In this document: positions 42,294 through 51,009 of the stretch, in pieces
Layout: each line of letters opens with the position of its first letter
Position numbering within the stretch: position 1 is the first letter of the stretch
Source: Oceanihabitans sp. 2_MG-2023
GTDB lineage: Bacteria > Bacteroidota > Bacteroidia > Flavobacteriales > Flavobacteriaceae
Reading direction: 5' to 3'
Assembly: GCF_030547245.1 (NCBI RefSeq)
Contig: NZ_JAUOQT010000001.1
Location: 806,001-870,000, forward strand
Length of the DNA: 64,000 nt
Program-made: the position numbers and the translations under genes
Notes under the pieces: generated by a model
What the model was told of the DNA's origin: nothing
Seen by the model: only the letters and a program-made list of their open reading frames with translations
Database searches by the model: none

Positions 42294-43808
42294 CTAGTTC
42301 GTAATGTATTTAAACGATGCCTTTTTTGCCCCATTTTTATCGATAAATCCAAAATGTTTTTGAGTATTTCGACGCCAAGGCCTACTACCTACGACCGCTT
42401 TTGGTACATCTACAAAATCATATAAAGTCCAAGACATAAATTGCAATTTATTAGCAGCAATTATTTCTTGGATTTTCTTGTGATAATTCTCCTGGTCTTC
42501 TACTGAAGAACCAAGAGGTTTCCAGAAACCGCTATAAGAAGATATTCCAAATTCCTGTAACACCAAAGGTTTGTTAGGTATCTCTTTTTGCATCTTTTTT
42601 ATAGCAGCATCCAGTTCTTCTAAATCTTCATAATAATGAAAGGATACAATGTCTACTTTATCTTTTAATATAGAAGCACTTTGTGTATTAGACCAACCAA
42701 TAGTTACTGGGTGTGTTGTATCTACAGATTTTACTAAGTCTATCATATTATCTAACCAAGCGATTACATTTTCTTTTCCTCTAGATTCAAAATCAAGGTT
42801 TGGTTCGTTTTTAATATCCCAAGCAATAATAGCGTTATGGTTTTTAAAAGTAGTTACTATGGTTTCTGCGTGACGTTGGTTCAAGGTCCAATTCATTACC
42901 GAATAATCACCATAAAAATCAAACAAGGTCAGCACGACTTTGAGGTTGTTTTCTTCCGCAGCATCTAAAGTTTGTTTTAGTTTTTCTAGCTTTCCCGGTT
43001 TTACATCTGCTTTTCCAAAATCGTCATATTGCACGAAAATTCTTACCGAATTTAAACCAGCATCTTTTATAATTTTAAAGTCGTTAGTAATAATGTCTTT
43101 CGAAAAATCGTCGCCAAACATATTCCAAGGAGTTGCTTTCGGGTAGTAATTAATACCTTTAATAGTTAAACTATCGGTTTCAATTTTTGGTGTTTTAGCT
43201 TCAAAAGGATTACTACTTTCTTTTACCAAATGTCTAATACGCCAAAAGCCATCCTCTAATAAAAATACCATTTTGTAAGTAGATGTTTCTGTAGTTTCTA
43301 AAACTAGTTTTTCAGCTTTAAAAATTCGCTTGTACTCTATAACATTTCTATCTGTAATAACAGCCAATTGTCCATCTTCACTAAAAAACTCTAAAGTTGG
43401 ATTGTGTTTTAATGTAGTAGCTTCAATGGTGGTGTTTTCGGATTTGTTTAAATGAATAAAAGCATATAAATTTTCTCTAGCACTATCGGTGTAATAATCT
43501 TTTATTCCGGCAGTTTTATTCGTTTTGTAAGCCACTTGTTTTACATACCAAGCATCTAAATAATCATTCTGTAAGGCATTGAGGTTTTCGTTATCTATTG
43601 GCCGTCCTTCATTATTTAAAGGTTCCCAAATTAATTTTGGAGCATATTGTTCTACTTTTTGTATTTCGGTATGTAGCATGGTACTTCTATCTGCCCCAGT
43701 ATTTAGATAGCTAAAAATCGCGCTAATACCAGAAATAATCAATGCTACAATCATAATATATGAGATTATTAATATGGTACGTAGTATGTTTTTATTAAGA
43801 CCTACCAT
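42294..43808 (-). CDS. Membrane-anchored GH-A clan glycoside hydrolase (GH5-like)
   Basis: A 504-residue protein. An N-terminal anchor (about 9-32) is followed by an NTF2/IMS-like domain (about 45-205, ending FLLEDGFWRIRHLVKES) and a TIM-barrel (about 215-500). The catalytic acid/base is in WDIKNEPN and the nucleophile in VLQEFGISSY, the paired Glu of clan GH-A. Such enzymes in exopolysaccharide operons (BcsZ, PelA, PslG) trim or edit polymer in the periplasm. It is last of three coupled genes (7-nt overlap with the one upstream). Confidence 0.85.
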   Translation of the reverse strand: MVGLNKNILRTILIISYIMIVALIISGISAIFSYLNTGADRSTMLHTEIQKVEQYAPKLIWEPLNNEGRPIDNENLNALQNDYLDAWYVKQVAYKTNKTAGIKDYYTDSARENLYAFIHLNKSENTTIEATTLKHNPTLEFFSEDGQLAVITDRNVIEYKRIFKAEKLVLETTETSTYKMVFLLEDGFWRIRHLVKESSNPFEAKTPKIETDSLTIKGINYYPKATPWNMFGDDFSKDIITNDFKIIKDAGLNSVRIFVQYDDFGKADVKPGKLEKLKQTLDAAEENNLKVVLTLFDFYGDYSVMNWTLNQRHAETIVTTFKNHNAIIAWDIKNEPNLDFESRGKENVIAWLDNMIDLVKSVDTTHPVTIGWSNTQSASILKDKVDIVSFHYYEDLEELDAAIKKMQKEIPNKPLVLQEFGISSYSGFWKPLGSSVEDQENYHKKIQEIIAANKLQFMSWTLYDFVDVPKAVVGSRPWRRNTQKHFGFIDKNGAKKASFKYITN

Positions 43809-45019
43809 AGTTTTTTGTTTTTAAATGTTTTGTTAATTCCTGCGGTTTCTATACGAAAATTATAAGTGTCACTTTCATACACAGCTGGCTTCAAGAAAAA
43901 GGTAGCATAGCCATTAAAAGACGTTTTAGTAATAGTGTCTACAAGTGTATTGTCTTTATAAATTAATAGTTTTACGTGTAATCCATCCGGAATCATTTGC
44001 TCCATAAAACTTTGTAATGGACCAACTAATATTTCGCGATTTTTGTTAGTAAAGGCAACTTTAAAATCGTCTAGAACACTTTGATATTTTAAGGTAATCG
44101 TATTACTTGCTGCCATACCATCTACATAAGCTTTAATGCTCCAGTTGTCTTTAAAATCGGGATGAATTATTTTAGAATGTGCCACTCCTTCTATAGTAGT
44201 TCCTGTCGTTTTTAAAATATTTCCATTCGCATTTGTAATATAAAAGGTAACAAATGTACCATCGCTAACCACATTATCTTGCTTGTCTTTTAGTACAGAA
44301 GTTGAAAAGGTTGTAATCTGATTTCCGTCGGCATAATTATGTGGTCGTTTTGCTGAAATGGTAAAATCTGTAGGAATTGCAGCCCAAACATGAATAGTGA
44401 ATTCTTTAGAATTGACGCCTAAACTTTCCGAAGATACTAACATACGTCCACTTTCTCTTTTAGAATAAATGTTTCGATAAGTAATTAAATTCTTGGTAAA
44501 AATAGCATTGTTTTCTTCGGAAGCTAAAAACTGAAACTTTGCATTTACCTTCGTATTTGTAGGTACAGGATTATCTAAAGAATCTGTAGGAATTACAACC
44601 AACATGGTGTAATCTGTTTCTCCAGCTTCAATACTTGGCGGGCCAATATAGGTTTCCATAGTGGCGACTTCTGCTTTTGAATTCATATAGAATTGACCAG
44701 AAATAGATTTGTTGCCCTTTAATAATTTCCAGTTTACAACCCCCATTTTTTTTGTGATGTTTTGTGGAATTTCATATTGAAATGCATTGTCTTTTACTAT
44801 AGCTGTAACCAAAGTAGAACCATAACTATTCGAGCAATAGAGTAGTGGTTTTTCATCTTCGGAAGCTGTAAATTTTAAAATAACAGCATTTCCAACTTCA
44901 TATTCTATTTGTGTGCTTAGTAACTGAACCGGATTAGTAGCTTCGTTGTCTTGCACAAAAGCAAAGGAAGATAATAAAATCAATCCTAAAAGGAATATGT
45001 ATGTACGTTTACATTGCAT
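43802..45019 (-). CDS. Secreted multi-domain beta protein, unknown function
   Basis: A 405-residue exported protein. The signal peptide ends near FAFVQ. The mature part looks like three or four Ig-like beta domains (VGNAVILKFTASEDEK, FTISAKRPHNYADGNQ, TFVTFYITNANGNILK and SFNGYATFFLKPA are typical strands of Big or invasin-like folds). No catalytic motif is visible. The start overlaps the previous gene by one base (TAATG) and the stop overlaps the glycosidase start, so the three are co-translated. It may be a periplasmic scaffold of the export machine. Confidence 0.75.
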   Translation of the reverse strand: MQCKRTYIFLLGLILLSSFAFVQDNEATNPVQLLSTQIEYEVGNAVILKFTASEDEKPLLYCSNSYGSTLVTAIVKDNAFQYEIPQNITKKMGVVNWKLLKGNKSISGQFYMNSKAEVATMETYIGPPSIEAGETDYTMLVVIPTDSLDNPVPTNTKVNAKFQFLASEENNAIFTKNLITYRNIYSKRESGRMLVSSESLGVNSKEFTIHVWAAIPTDFTISAKRPHNYADGNQITTFSTSVLKDKQDNVVSDGTFVTFYITNANGNILKTTGTTIEGVAHSKIIHPDFKDNWSIKAYVDGMAASNTITLKYQSVLDDFKVAFTNKNREILVGPLQSFMEQMIPDGLHVKLLIYKDNTLVDTITKTSFNGYATFFLKPAVYESDTYNFRIETAGINKTFKNKKLW

Positions 45020-48000
45020 TAATTCGGGTTTCCTATATATGTGTTAATTTCTATTTTAATATAACTAAAATCTGGATGATCGATTTTTTGTAATTGGGCA
45101 TCACTATGATTTTCTATTCTGTTAGGTACTATTTTTGCTGCAATGGCAGCATTTGGTAAACCATTTACAAAAATGTTTTGCATGTTTGTATTTATGATTT
45201 TTACTTTACCATTTTTTAAAATTTCGTATTCAAAATCTTGTTTGCGTTGTTGTCTCACACCTTCTTTTACAAATAAATGATCAACCCAAACCATATTTTT
45301 ATTGGCATCATAATAACTAACCAATAGCTGAGGTATTGTAATTTCTTGGATGCCACTATTAAATAAGTTTCCGTTTATAGTTTCCTCTTTAATAGTAATG
45401 GCACTTAATACCACATTCTTATATAAATCGGATCCAGATACATTTCCAGCGATTTGTAAGTTGAATTTTGTGGGTTGTTCTTCAAATTCGACAGGTGTAA
45501 ATTCATCTGGGTTAAATGTGTCTGGAATAGAATCCTGCGTTCTAGACCAGGCAATGCCTTCAAAATTAATGCGGAAACTACTCGATTCTTTTGGCATTAA
45601 TTTATGTTTAACGTGATACTTTGCATTGTAGGTTGCTAGTTGTTTGTTATCATTATTGTATAAGGTTCCTTTTAAAATAACATCAGCAGGTACATTATCT
45701 ATATTCTGTACTTCACCAATAATGGCATAACTACCATCATACTGCACTAGTTTAGCAGAAACGACTTCTAAAACAGGTTGTTTTAAAATGTCTTCATGAT
45801 GTGTTTGTTGAGTAGTGATACGACGTCTCCCTTGATTAAAATACTTGGTTGCATTTGCAGAATAAAGTTGATCTGGCGGTAAATCGTTGTTTAAATCATC
45901 TGGTTGTAAATACCACTTTCCTTTTCGTTTGGATAAGGATTTATAATCTACTTTTTCTATTTTTTCTAAAGGAGTAATCCATTGGCTAGTCACTTTTGCC
46001 GAAACGGTACTGTCGTTATGTTTTGTAATTTCTGTATCAATAGCATCCATTTTTGCATAGCTACTTAGTAAACCATCAGTTACTGAAATCTCTAACATGT
46101 ATTGTGCAATTGGTAACTGGTTTTCTGGATCGATTAAACCATGCGCTTTTTCAAATTCTTTAAAATCTAAAGCATCGTAATATGCGATAATAGCATTTTC
46201 TGGACTGCGTTGCGAATCGTTTTTTAGATAGAATAAATAGATACCATAAAATACTGTAATAGCTAATATGAAAGACCAAATATGCGTAATTCGTAAAACA
46301 ATTCGTGAGAATTTATTATACGTCGTTGGAAACTTTAAAAAATCGGGAATAGGTTTAATCCTAGTTTTAAGTGCGATTACCCAAAGCATTTGTATGTTTA
46401 AAACAAAGGCTATTAAAACGGTTAAAAATGGAATAATTCCCCACATTATTTTCACCCATTTAGCAACATCCTCTTTTGGTAAAATAGAGGAAACAGGAGG
46501 GATGTTTAGTCGTTCCCATACCATAATGCCATTTTCTAATTGACGCAAGCGTTGCCAACCACAAAAGTATAATATGGGATCGTAAAACTTATCGTTAGAA
46601 AAGATGTATTTGAGATTGTATTTTTCTGGTGTGGTTAAAAATTGCTGTAACGATCCAATACCGGCAACGCCTTTAAACTTAGAGTTTTCTAAACGCTCGA
46701 TTGGTCGTGTGGTTAATTCTGGCAGTCGTCTTGCAGAGTGGTAGTTTCCATCTACAGTCATGGCATTGGTTTGTGCACTTAGCCAAGCCATTTGGTCCCC
46801 AAAACCTAAAGTTAAAAAGCGCCATTTATCATGATCGTCTTGATTTAAGAAATTCACAATAGGAAGCATTTTTATTTTTTGAGGTTGTGATGGTCTAAAA
46901 TAATTTAAACTCATAGTAAACACGACCATAAACACCATTAAACAAGCTAATATGCCGCCAATAATTCTGTGGTAAACAGCTCCAAATTTAGCTTGAATTA
47001 ATTCTTTTAAATCACCTTCTACAAAACGATATGCAAACTCTCCCATTAATGGTATAGATAAAATGGAAGCCCAAAGTGTAAATCTATCTAGGGTTAAAAT
47101 ATTAAAAGCGGTTTCTCCTAACATTTTTAAAGGTATAGGAGTTGTTCCTCCTGTTCCTAAAATGGTGCAAATGGTTACAGATAACCCAAAAAACAGATAT
47201 CGTTTGCTATAATATCTATAAAATATATATGGTAAAAGAACAAGTAAAATTCCCCAAGGAATTAAAAAAAACACTAATCCAGAGGAGGTGATTTCTAAGA
47301 AATTATCACGAGAACCATGCGGAATTGGCACTTGTGTAATTGGGTTCGCTTTCGAGTTTAACCAATATGGAAAAATACAACCTATAATTAAAACTAAGGA
47401 TAGCATCCCAAAGCTCACAATACGTTTAAACAACTTAAAAAAACTATTCAAAAATATTTTAAAGGTCACTTCTTTCATCGAGCTGACCTGCTCTCTAGAA
47501 ACATCCATAATAACCATTCCTATTAAAGGAAAAATAAAAAAGATCATTCCAAAAATGGGCGTCACATGATGTGAAGTAACGGTTACGGCTATTAAAGATA
47601 AGGATGTAGCTAAATACCATTTCTTACCTGTTTTTAACCACAAATAAATTTCGGGTAGGGCATGCATTAAAACAGAAACGCCAACAATACTTGGTAATTG
47701 ACCAAAAATATGAAGCGTTTCTACAAAAGAAGAACTAAAGACTGCTAAAATAGCAGCATAACCAGCAACTGTTTTGTTGGCAGTCATCATTAAAGAAAAT
47801 CGATAAGCTCCAGTAATAAAAAGGATAATTGCAATTAAGGCTACACTAAACATCCCAAACTTTAAACCACCAATCATAGACAATAATCCAATGGTTTGAT
47901 GCACTAAAGGAGGATAACTTTGTACAGTAAAACCAGTATACCATTCGTAGTTCCATGGCTCAAACCAACTATTTGCATAATGATCTGCAAAAAATAGGTG

Positions 48001-48108
48001 TATTAACGCATCATAAGTAGTTTCCAAAGTGAAAAATATGGAACTGCCATGAAAAGCCAATCCTAAAAGAATGGCTGTGATTAAGTATTTATTTGAGGTT
48101 TCCTTCAT
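45019..48108 (-). CDS. Large GT-C-like membrane protein with NTF2-like and FxLYD-like tail
   Basis: A 1029-residue protein. About twelve membrane segments span residues 1-400, plus others near 555 and 610. The first periplasmic loop contains TTYDALIHLFFADHYANSWF, where an Asp lies as in GT-C transferases, and TVQSYPPLVHQ follows; the overall type matches PTPS-related/GT-C proteins. The soluble tail has an NTF2-like domain (about 640-745: SPENAIIAYYDALDFKEFEK) and an FxLYD-like domain (about 780-870: AIIGEVQNIDNVPAD). It is first of a three-gene coupled operon and may transfer sugars or assemble polymer at the inner membrane. Confidence 0.75.
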   Translation of the reverse strand: MKETSNKYLITAILLGLAFHGSSIFFTLETTYDALIHLFFADHYANSWFEPWNYEWYTGFTVQSYPPLVHQTIGLLSMIGGLKFGMFSVALIAIILFITGAYRFSLMMTANKTVAGYAAILAVFSSSFVETLHIFGQLPSIVGVSVLMHALPEIYLWLKTGKKWYLATSLSLIAVTVTSHHVTPIFGMIFFIFPLIGMVIMDVSREQVSSMKEVTFKIFLNSFFKLFKRIVSFGMLSLVLIIGCIFPYWLNSKANPITQVPIPHGSRDNFLEITSSGLVFFLIPWGILLVLLPYIFYRYYSKRYLFFGLSVTICTILGTGGTTPIPLKMLGETAFNILTLDRFTLWASILSIPLMGEFAYRFVEGDLKELIQAKFGAVYHRIIGGILACLMVFMVVFTMSLNYFRPSQPQKIKMLPIVNFLNQDDHDKWRFLTLGFGDQMAWLSAQTNAMTVDGNYHSARRLPELTTRPIERLENSKFKGVAGIGSLQQFLTTPEKYNLKYIFSNDKFYDPILYFCGWQRLRQLENGIMVWERLNIPPVSSILPKEDVAKWVKIMWGIIPFLTVLIAFVLNIQMLWVIALKTRIKPIPDFLKFPTTYNKFSRIVLRITHIWSFILAITVFYGIYLFYLKNDSQRSPENAIIAYYDALDFKEFEKAHGLIDPENQLPIAQYMLEISVTDGLLSSYAKMDAIDTEITKHNDSTVSAKVTSQWITPLEKIEKVDYKSLSKRKGKWYLQPDDLNNDLPPDQLYSANATKYFNQGRRRITTQQTHHEDILKQPVLEVVSAKLVQYDGSYAIIGEVQNIDNVPADVILKGTLYNNDNKQLATYNAKYHVKHKLMPKESSSFRINFEGIAWSRTQDSIPDTFNPDEFTPVEFEEQPTKFNLQIAGNVSGSDLYKNVVLSAITIKEETINGNLFNSGIQEITIPQLLVSYYDANKNMVWVDHLFVKEGVRQQRKQDFEYEILKNGKVKIINTNMQNIFVNGLPNAAIAAKIVPNRIENHSDAQLQKIDHPDFSYIKIEINTYIGNPN

Positions 48109-48167
48109 TTAAAGCCTAAGCTACAATAATATGGTAAAGATAATTAAATATAACAGTGCTTCCATTT

Positions 48168-48258
48168 TTAATTATCTACAGCAACTTACCATTCGTCGAT
48201 ACTTACCTATAGGTTAAACTAAATAACAATTTTAAGGTTGTCTTCTCCTGTACATTTG
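48168..48258 (+). promoter_or_regulatory. Candidate LytTR site G and promoter of the receiver-GT2 operon
   Basis: TTAATTATCTACAGC (48168-48182) and CCATTCGTCGATACT (48189-48203) are 21 nt apart. The -7 TACATTTG (48251-48258) is 62 nt from the strong half-site and 83 from the other. The arrangement (82-83 and 61-62) equals that of sites A and B. Confidence 0.75.
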
Positions 48259-48286
48259 TAGTATCAAAACAAAAAAAAAACGAATT

Positions 48287-49471
48287 ATGAAAGTTTTAGC
48301 AATAGATGACCAACAATTAGTATTACTTCCTTTACAAAAGCGATTAGTAGCATTAGGATACGAAGTGCAAGTAGAAACAGACGCTAAAAAAGGGTTAGAA
48401 TTATATGAATCCTTTAAGCCAGATTTAGTGATTGTAGATATTAATATGCCATTTGTTTCTGGGTTAGAGGTTGTAAAACATATAAGAATTACTAAAAACT
48501 CGCAAACACCAATTATGGTTTTATCTGGTGATACAAAAGATGAAACGATTACGGAAGGTTTTGAATTAGGAATTAACGATTATATGAAAAAGCCATTAAG
48601 TTTAAACGAGATAAGTGCTCGTGTAAAACGATTAATTGGAGTTCCAACATTGCAAAATGTGGTGACGAATAGTAATGTAATGATACAAGAGCGTTGCGTT
48701 GGTGTTGTAATACCATGTTATAACGAAGAAGAACGTTTATTAAGTGATGAATTTATAAGCTATATCGATAAAAATTCTGGTTATCATTTATGTTTTGTAA
48801 ATGATGGAAGTAAAGATAAAACATTAGAAGTTTTAAAAGAACTACAAAAAGGAAGAGAAGATTTTATTACCGTTTACGATTGTGAGAAAAACGGTGGAAA
48901 AGCAGAAGCTGTTCGTTTAGGAATGTTACACATGTCTAAAAAAGAAGATTTAGATTATATCGGGTTTTTAGATGCAGATTTATCAACAGACTTAGCAGAT
49001 TTTGACGATTTAGTAAAGACAATTGAAACTTCAGAATTTAAAATTGTAAGTGGTTCTCGTATCTCAAGAATGGGAGCGAATATCACTAAAGAATCCGCTA
49101 GAAAAATAATCAGTTTAACCATCAATTTTATTATCAGAAAGATTTTAAAAATGGATTTTAAAGATACACAATGTGGCGCTAAAATTTTCCGTAAAGATGT
49201 AATTGAAATTGCTTTTGGTAAAAAGTTTGTAACCCAATGGATTTTTGATGTAGAAATCTTTAAAAGAATGAGTATTCATTTCGGATTAAAAGAGGCGAAA
49301 ACAATGCTTTGCGAGCAACCATTAAAAAGATGGATACATGCAGATGGTTCTAAGTTATCTATGAAGGATTCTGTAAAAATTGTTGGGCAATTAGGACAAA
49401 TAGCTTGGGTATACAGAAGTAAAAAACAATACTTAAAAGCTGTCAGTTCAACAGATTTAAAAGTAGCCTAA
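48287..49471 (+). CDS. Receiver domain fused to a GT2 glycosyltransferase
   Basis: A 394-residue fusion. The receiver (about 1-120) has LAIDDQQLVL, Asp51 in IVDINMP, a SGD motif and KKPLS. A short linker leads to a GT2 domain (about 135-390) with VGVVIPCYNEEERL, FVNDGSKDKT, DxD at 229-231 (FLDADLSTD) and TQCGAKIFRK, the form of DPM1/ALG5-like enzymes acting on polyprenyl phosphate. Direct control of a glycosyltransferase by phosphorylation would bypass transcription. The candidate LytTR promoter and the Hpt protein nearby make a link to the NO relay plausible. Confidence 0.88.
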   Translation: MKVLAIDDQQLVLLPLQKRLVALGYEVQVETDAKKGLELYESFKPDLVIVDINMPFVSGLEVVKHIRITKNSQTPIMVLSGDTKDETITEGFELGINDYMKKPLSLNEISARVKRLIGVPTLQNVVTNSNVMIQERCVGVVIPCYNEEERLLSDEFISYIDKNSGYHLCFVNDGSKDKTLEVLKELQKGREDFITVYDCEKNGGKAEAVRLGMLHMSKKEDLDYIGFLDADLSTDLADFDDLVKTIETSEFKIVSGSRISRMGANITKESARKIISLTINFIIRKILKMDFKDTQCGAKIFRKDVIEIAFGKKFVTQWIFDVEIFKRMSIHFGLKEAKTMLCEQPLKRWIHADGSKLSMKDSVKIVGQLGQIAWVYRSKKQYLKAVSSTDLKVA

Positions 49472-49497
49472 TAATAACAATAAAATGTAACTAAGTC

Positions 49498-49992
49498 ATG
49501 AAAATAGGTATTATCATCATCTTTCATAATAATGAAAATGAAATTGACACTTCCTTCTTTATAGAGCAAATTAAAAAGACTCCAAATATCGAATTGTGTT
49601 TAGTAAATAATGATAGTAAAGATTGTACTTACAGTTTGTTAAATGAAATAAAAGAAGCATGTAACAACGTTTCTGTAGTAAACATTAAAAAATTCAAGTC
49701 AGATATTGCAGCAGTAAAAGCAGGGGCAAGATTTATGTTTAATGCGTTTAACTTAAAACATTTAGGTTACGTTTCTATAAATATGTTAAACATTAAATAT
49801 TATGGTTTAAATGGCTTGATTCGGGTAATAATAGAAAATCAAGAAGTGATTTTAAACTATAATATTAAGAAGATAAAAACCTATGAAATCAAGCAAACAT
49901 TATTTCAGAGTTTATTTTCAGTAATAGATTATTTAAAAAAAATACAAACGAATAACCCGTTTATTCAATTACAATATCAAAGAAACCTTTAA
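49498..49992 (+). CDS. Short, probably degenerate GT2-like protein
   Basis: A 164-residue protein. The start KIGIIIIFHNNENEID and LCLVNNDSKDCTYSLLNEIK match the first half of a GT2 domain, and FKSDIAAVKAGARFM resembles the AxxxG segment. There is no DxD motif, and the chain stops before the acceptor part, so catalysis is doubtful. It may be a regulatory or pseudoenzyme partner of the receiver-GT2 fusion, which lies 26 nt upstream. Codon and base use are normal. Confidence 0.65.
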   Translation: MKIGIIIIFHNNENEIDTSFFIEQIKKTPNIELCLVNNDSKDCTYSLLNEIKEACNNVSVVNIKKFKSDIAAVKAGARFMFNAFNLKHLGYVSINMLNIKYYGLNGLIRVIIENQEVILNYNIKKIKTYEIKQTLFQSLFSVIDYLKKIQTNNPFIQLQYQRNL

Positions 49993-50003
49993 AAGAAAAA
50001 ATT

Positions 50004-51005
50004 ATGAAAGTTTATCCAATAAAATTCAATCCAATATTAAAAGAAAAAATCTGGGGAGGTAACAAACTAGGTACCCTTTTAGGAAAAGATACAAACAAAA
50101 ATAATGTAGGTGAAAGTTGGGAGATTTCTGATGTAAATGGAAATATTTCAGAAGTTAGTAATGGAGCTTATAAAGGAGCTAGTTTAAAAACACTAATTGA
50201 AGATCATGAAGCAACGCTTTTAGGAGCAGAGAATTTTGCAAACTTTGGATATAATTTTCCGCTATTAATTAAATTTTTAGATGCGAAAACAGATTTATCT
50301 GTGCAAGTACACCCAGATAATACAATGGCTAAAAAACATCATGATTCTTTTGGTAAAACAGAAATGTGGTACATTATGGATAGCGATGAAAAAGCAGATA
50401 TTGTTTTAGGTTTAAAAGATAAAACTACAAACCCAAAAGTTTTAAATCATATTAATGCAACTAATGTAGATACTATTTTTAATAGAGAACAAGTAAAAAA
50501 AGGAGATAGTTTTTTTATTCCTGCAGGAAAAATTCATGCTATTGGAGCTGGAGTTCTTGCAGCAGAAATTCAACAAACAAGCGATATTACTTACCGTGTT
50601 TACGATTGGGATAGAACCGATGATTCTGGACAAAAAAGAGAATTACACACGCAATTGGCAGAACAAGCAACTAAAGAGTTTGATACTAATTGTAAAGCAA
50701 GCTACGATTTAAAACCAAATACAAGCGCAAGTTTAGTAGATTGTGAATATTTTACAACTAACATTTTAGATATTACCAACCACCAAGTAAAGAATTATAG
50801 TCACTTAGATTCGTTTGTAATTTTTATGTGTGTAGAAGGGCAAGTTGAAATAACAGCTGGTTTACATACCGAAACGGTAAAGATGGGAGAAACGATTTTA
50901 ATTCCTGCAAATACAGAGGAGGTAGTATTTAGTTCTAATACAGCAAAACTTTTAGAAGTTTATGTAGATAAAGGTTTAGTGCAAAACATGCAACAAGCGT
51001 CATAA
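50004..51005 (+). CDS. manA: Type I mannose-6-phosphate isomerase
   Basis: A 333-residue zinc isomerase of the short class I type. IKFNPILKEKIWGGNKL, KFLDAKTDLSVQVHPDN (zinc ligands), a GKTEMWYIMD segment (ligand Glu), FFIPAGKIHAIGAGVLA and EIQQTSDITYRVYDWDR are all in place. It interconverts mannose-6-phosphate and fructose-6-phosphate and so supplies GDP-mannose precursors. Its place in the GT2 operon, 11 nt after the GT2-like gene, suggests a mannose-containing glycan product. Confidence 0.92.
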   Translation: MKVYPIKFNPILKEKIWGGNKLGTLLGKDTNKNNVGESWEISDVNGNISEVSNGAYKGASLKTLIEDHEATLLGAENFANFGYNFPLLIKFLDAKTDLSVQVHPDNTMAKKHHDSFGKTEMWYIMDSDEKADIVLGLKDKTTNPKVLNHINATNVDTIFNREQVKKGDSFFIPAGKIHAIGAGVLAAEIQQTSDITYRVYDWDRTDDSGQKRELHTQLAEQATKEFDTNCKASYDLKPNTSASLVDCEYFTTNILDITNHQVKNYSHLDSFVIFMCVEGQVEITAGLHTETVKMGETILIPANTEEVVFSSNTAKLLEVYVDKGLVQNMQQAS

Positions 51006-51009
51006 TACA

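Noticed and set aside
48120-48135. Minus-strand LytTR half-site for the operon starting at 48108
   Set aside because: Only 9 of 16 bases match and the expected promoter position would fall inside the gene.
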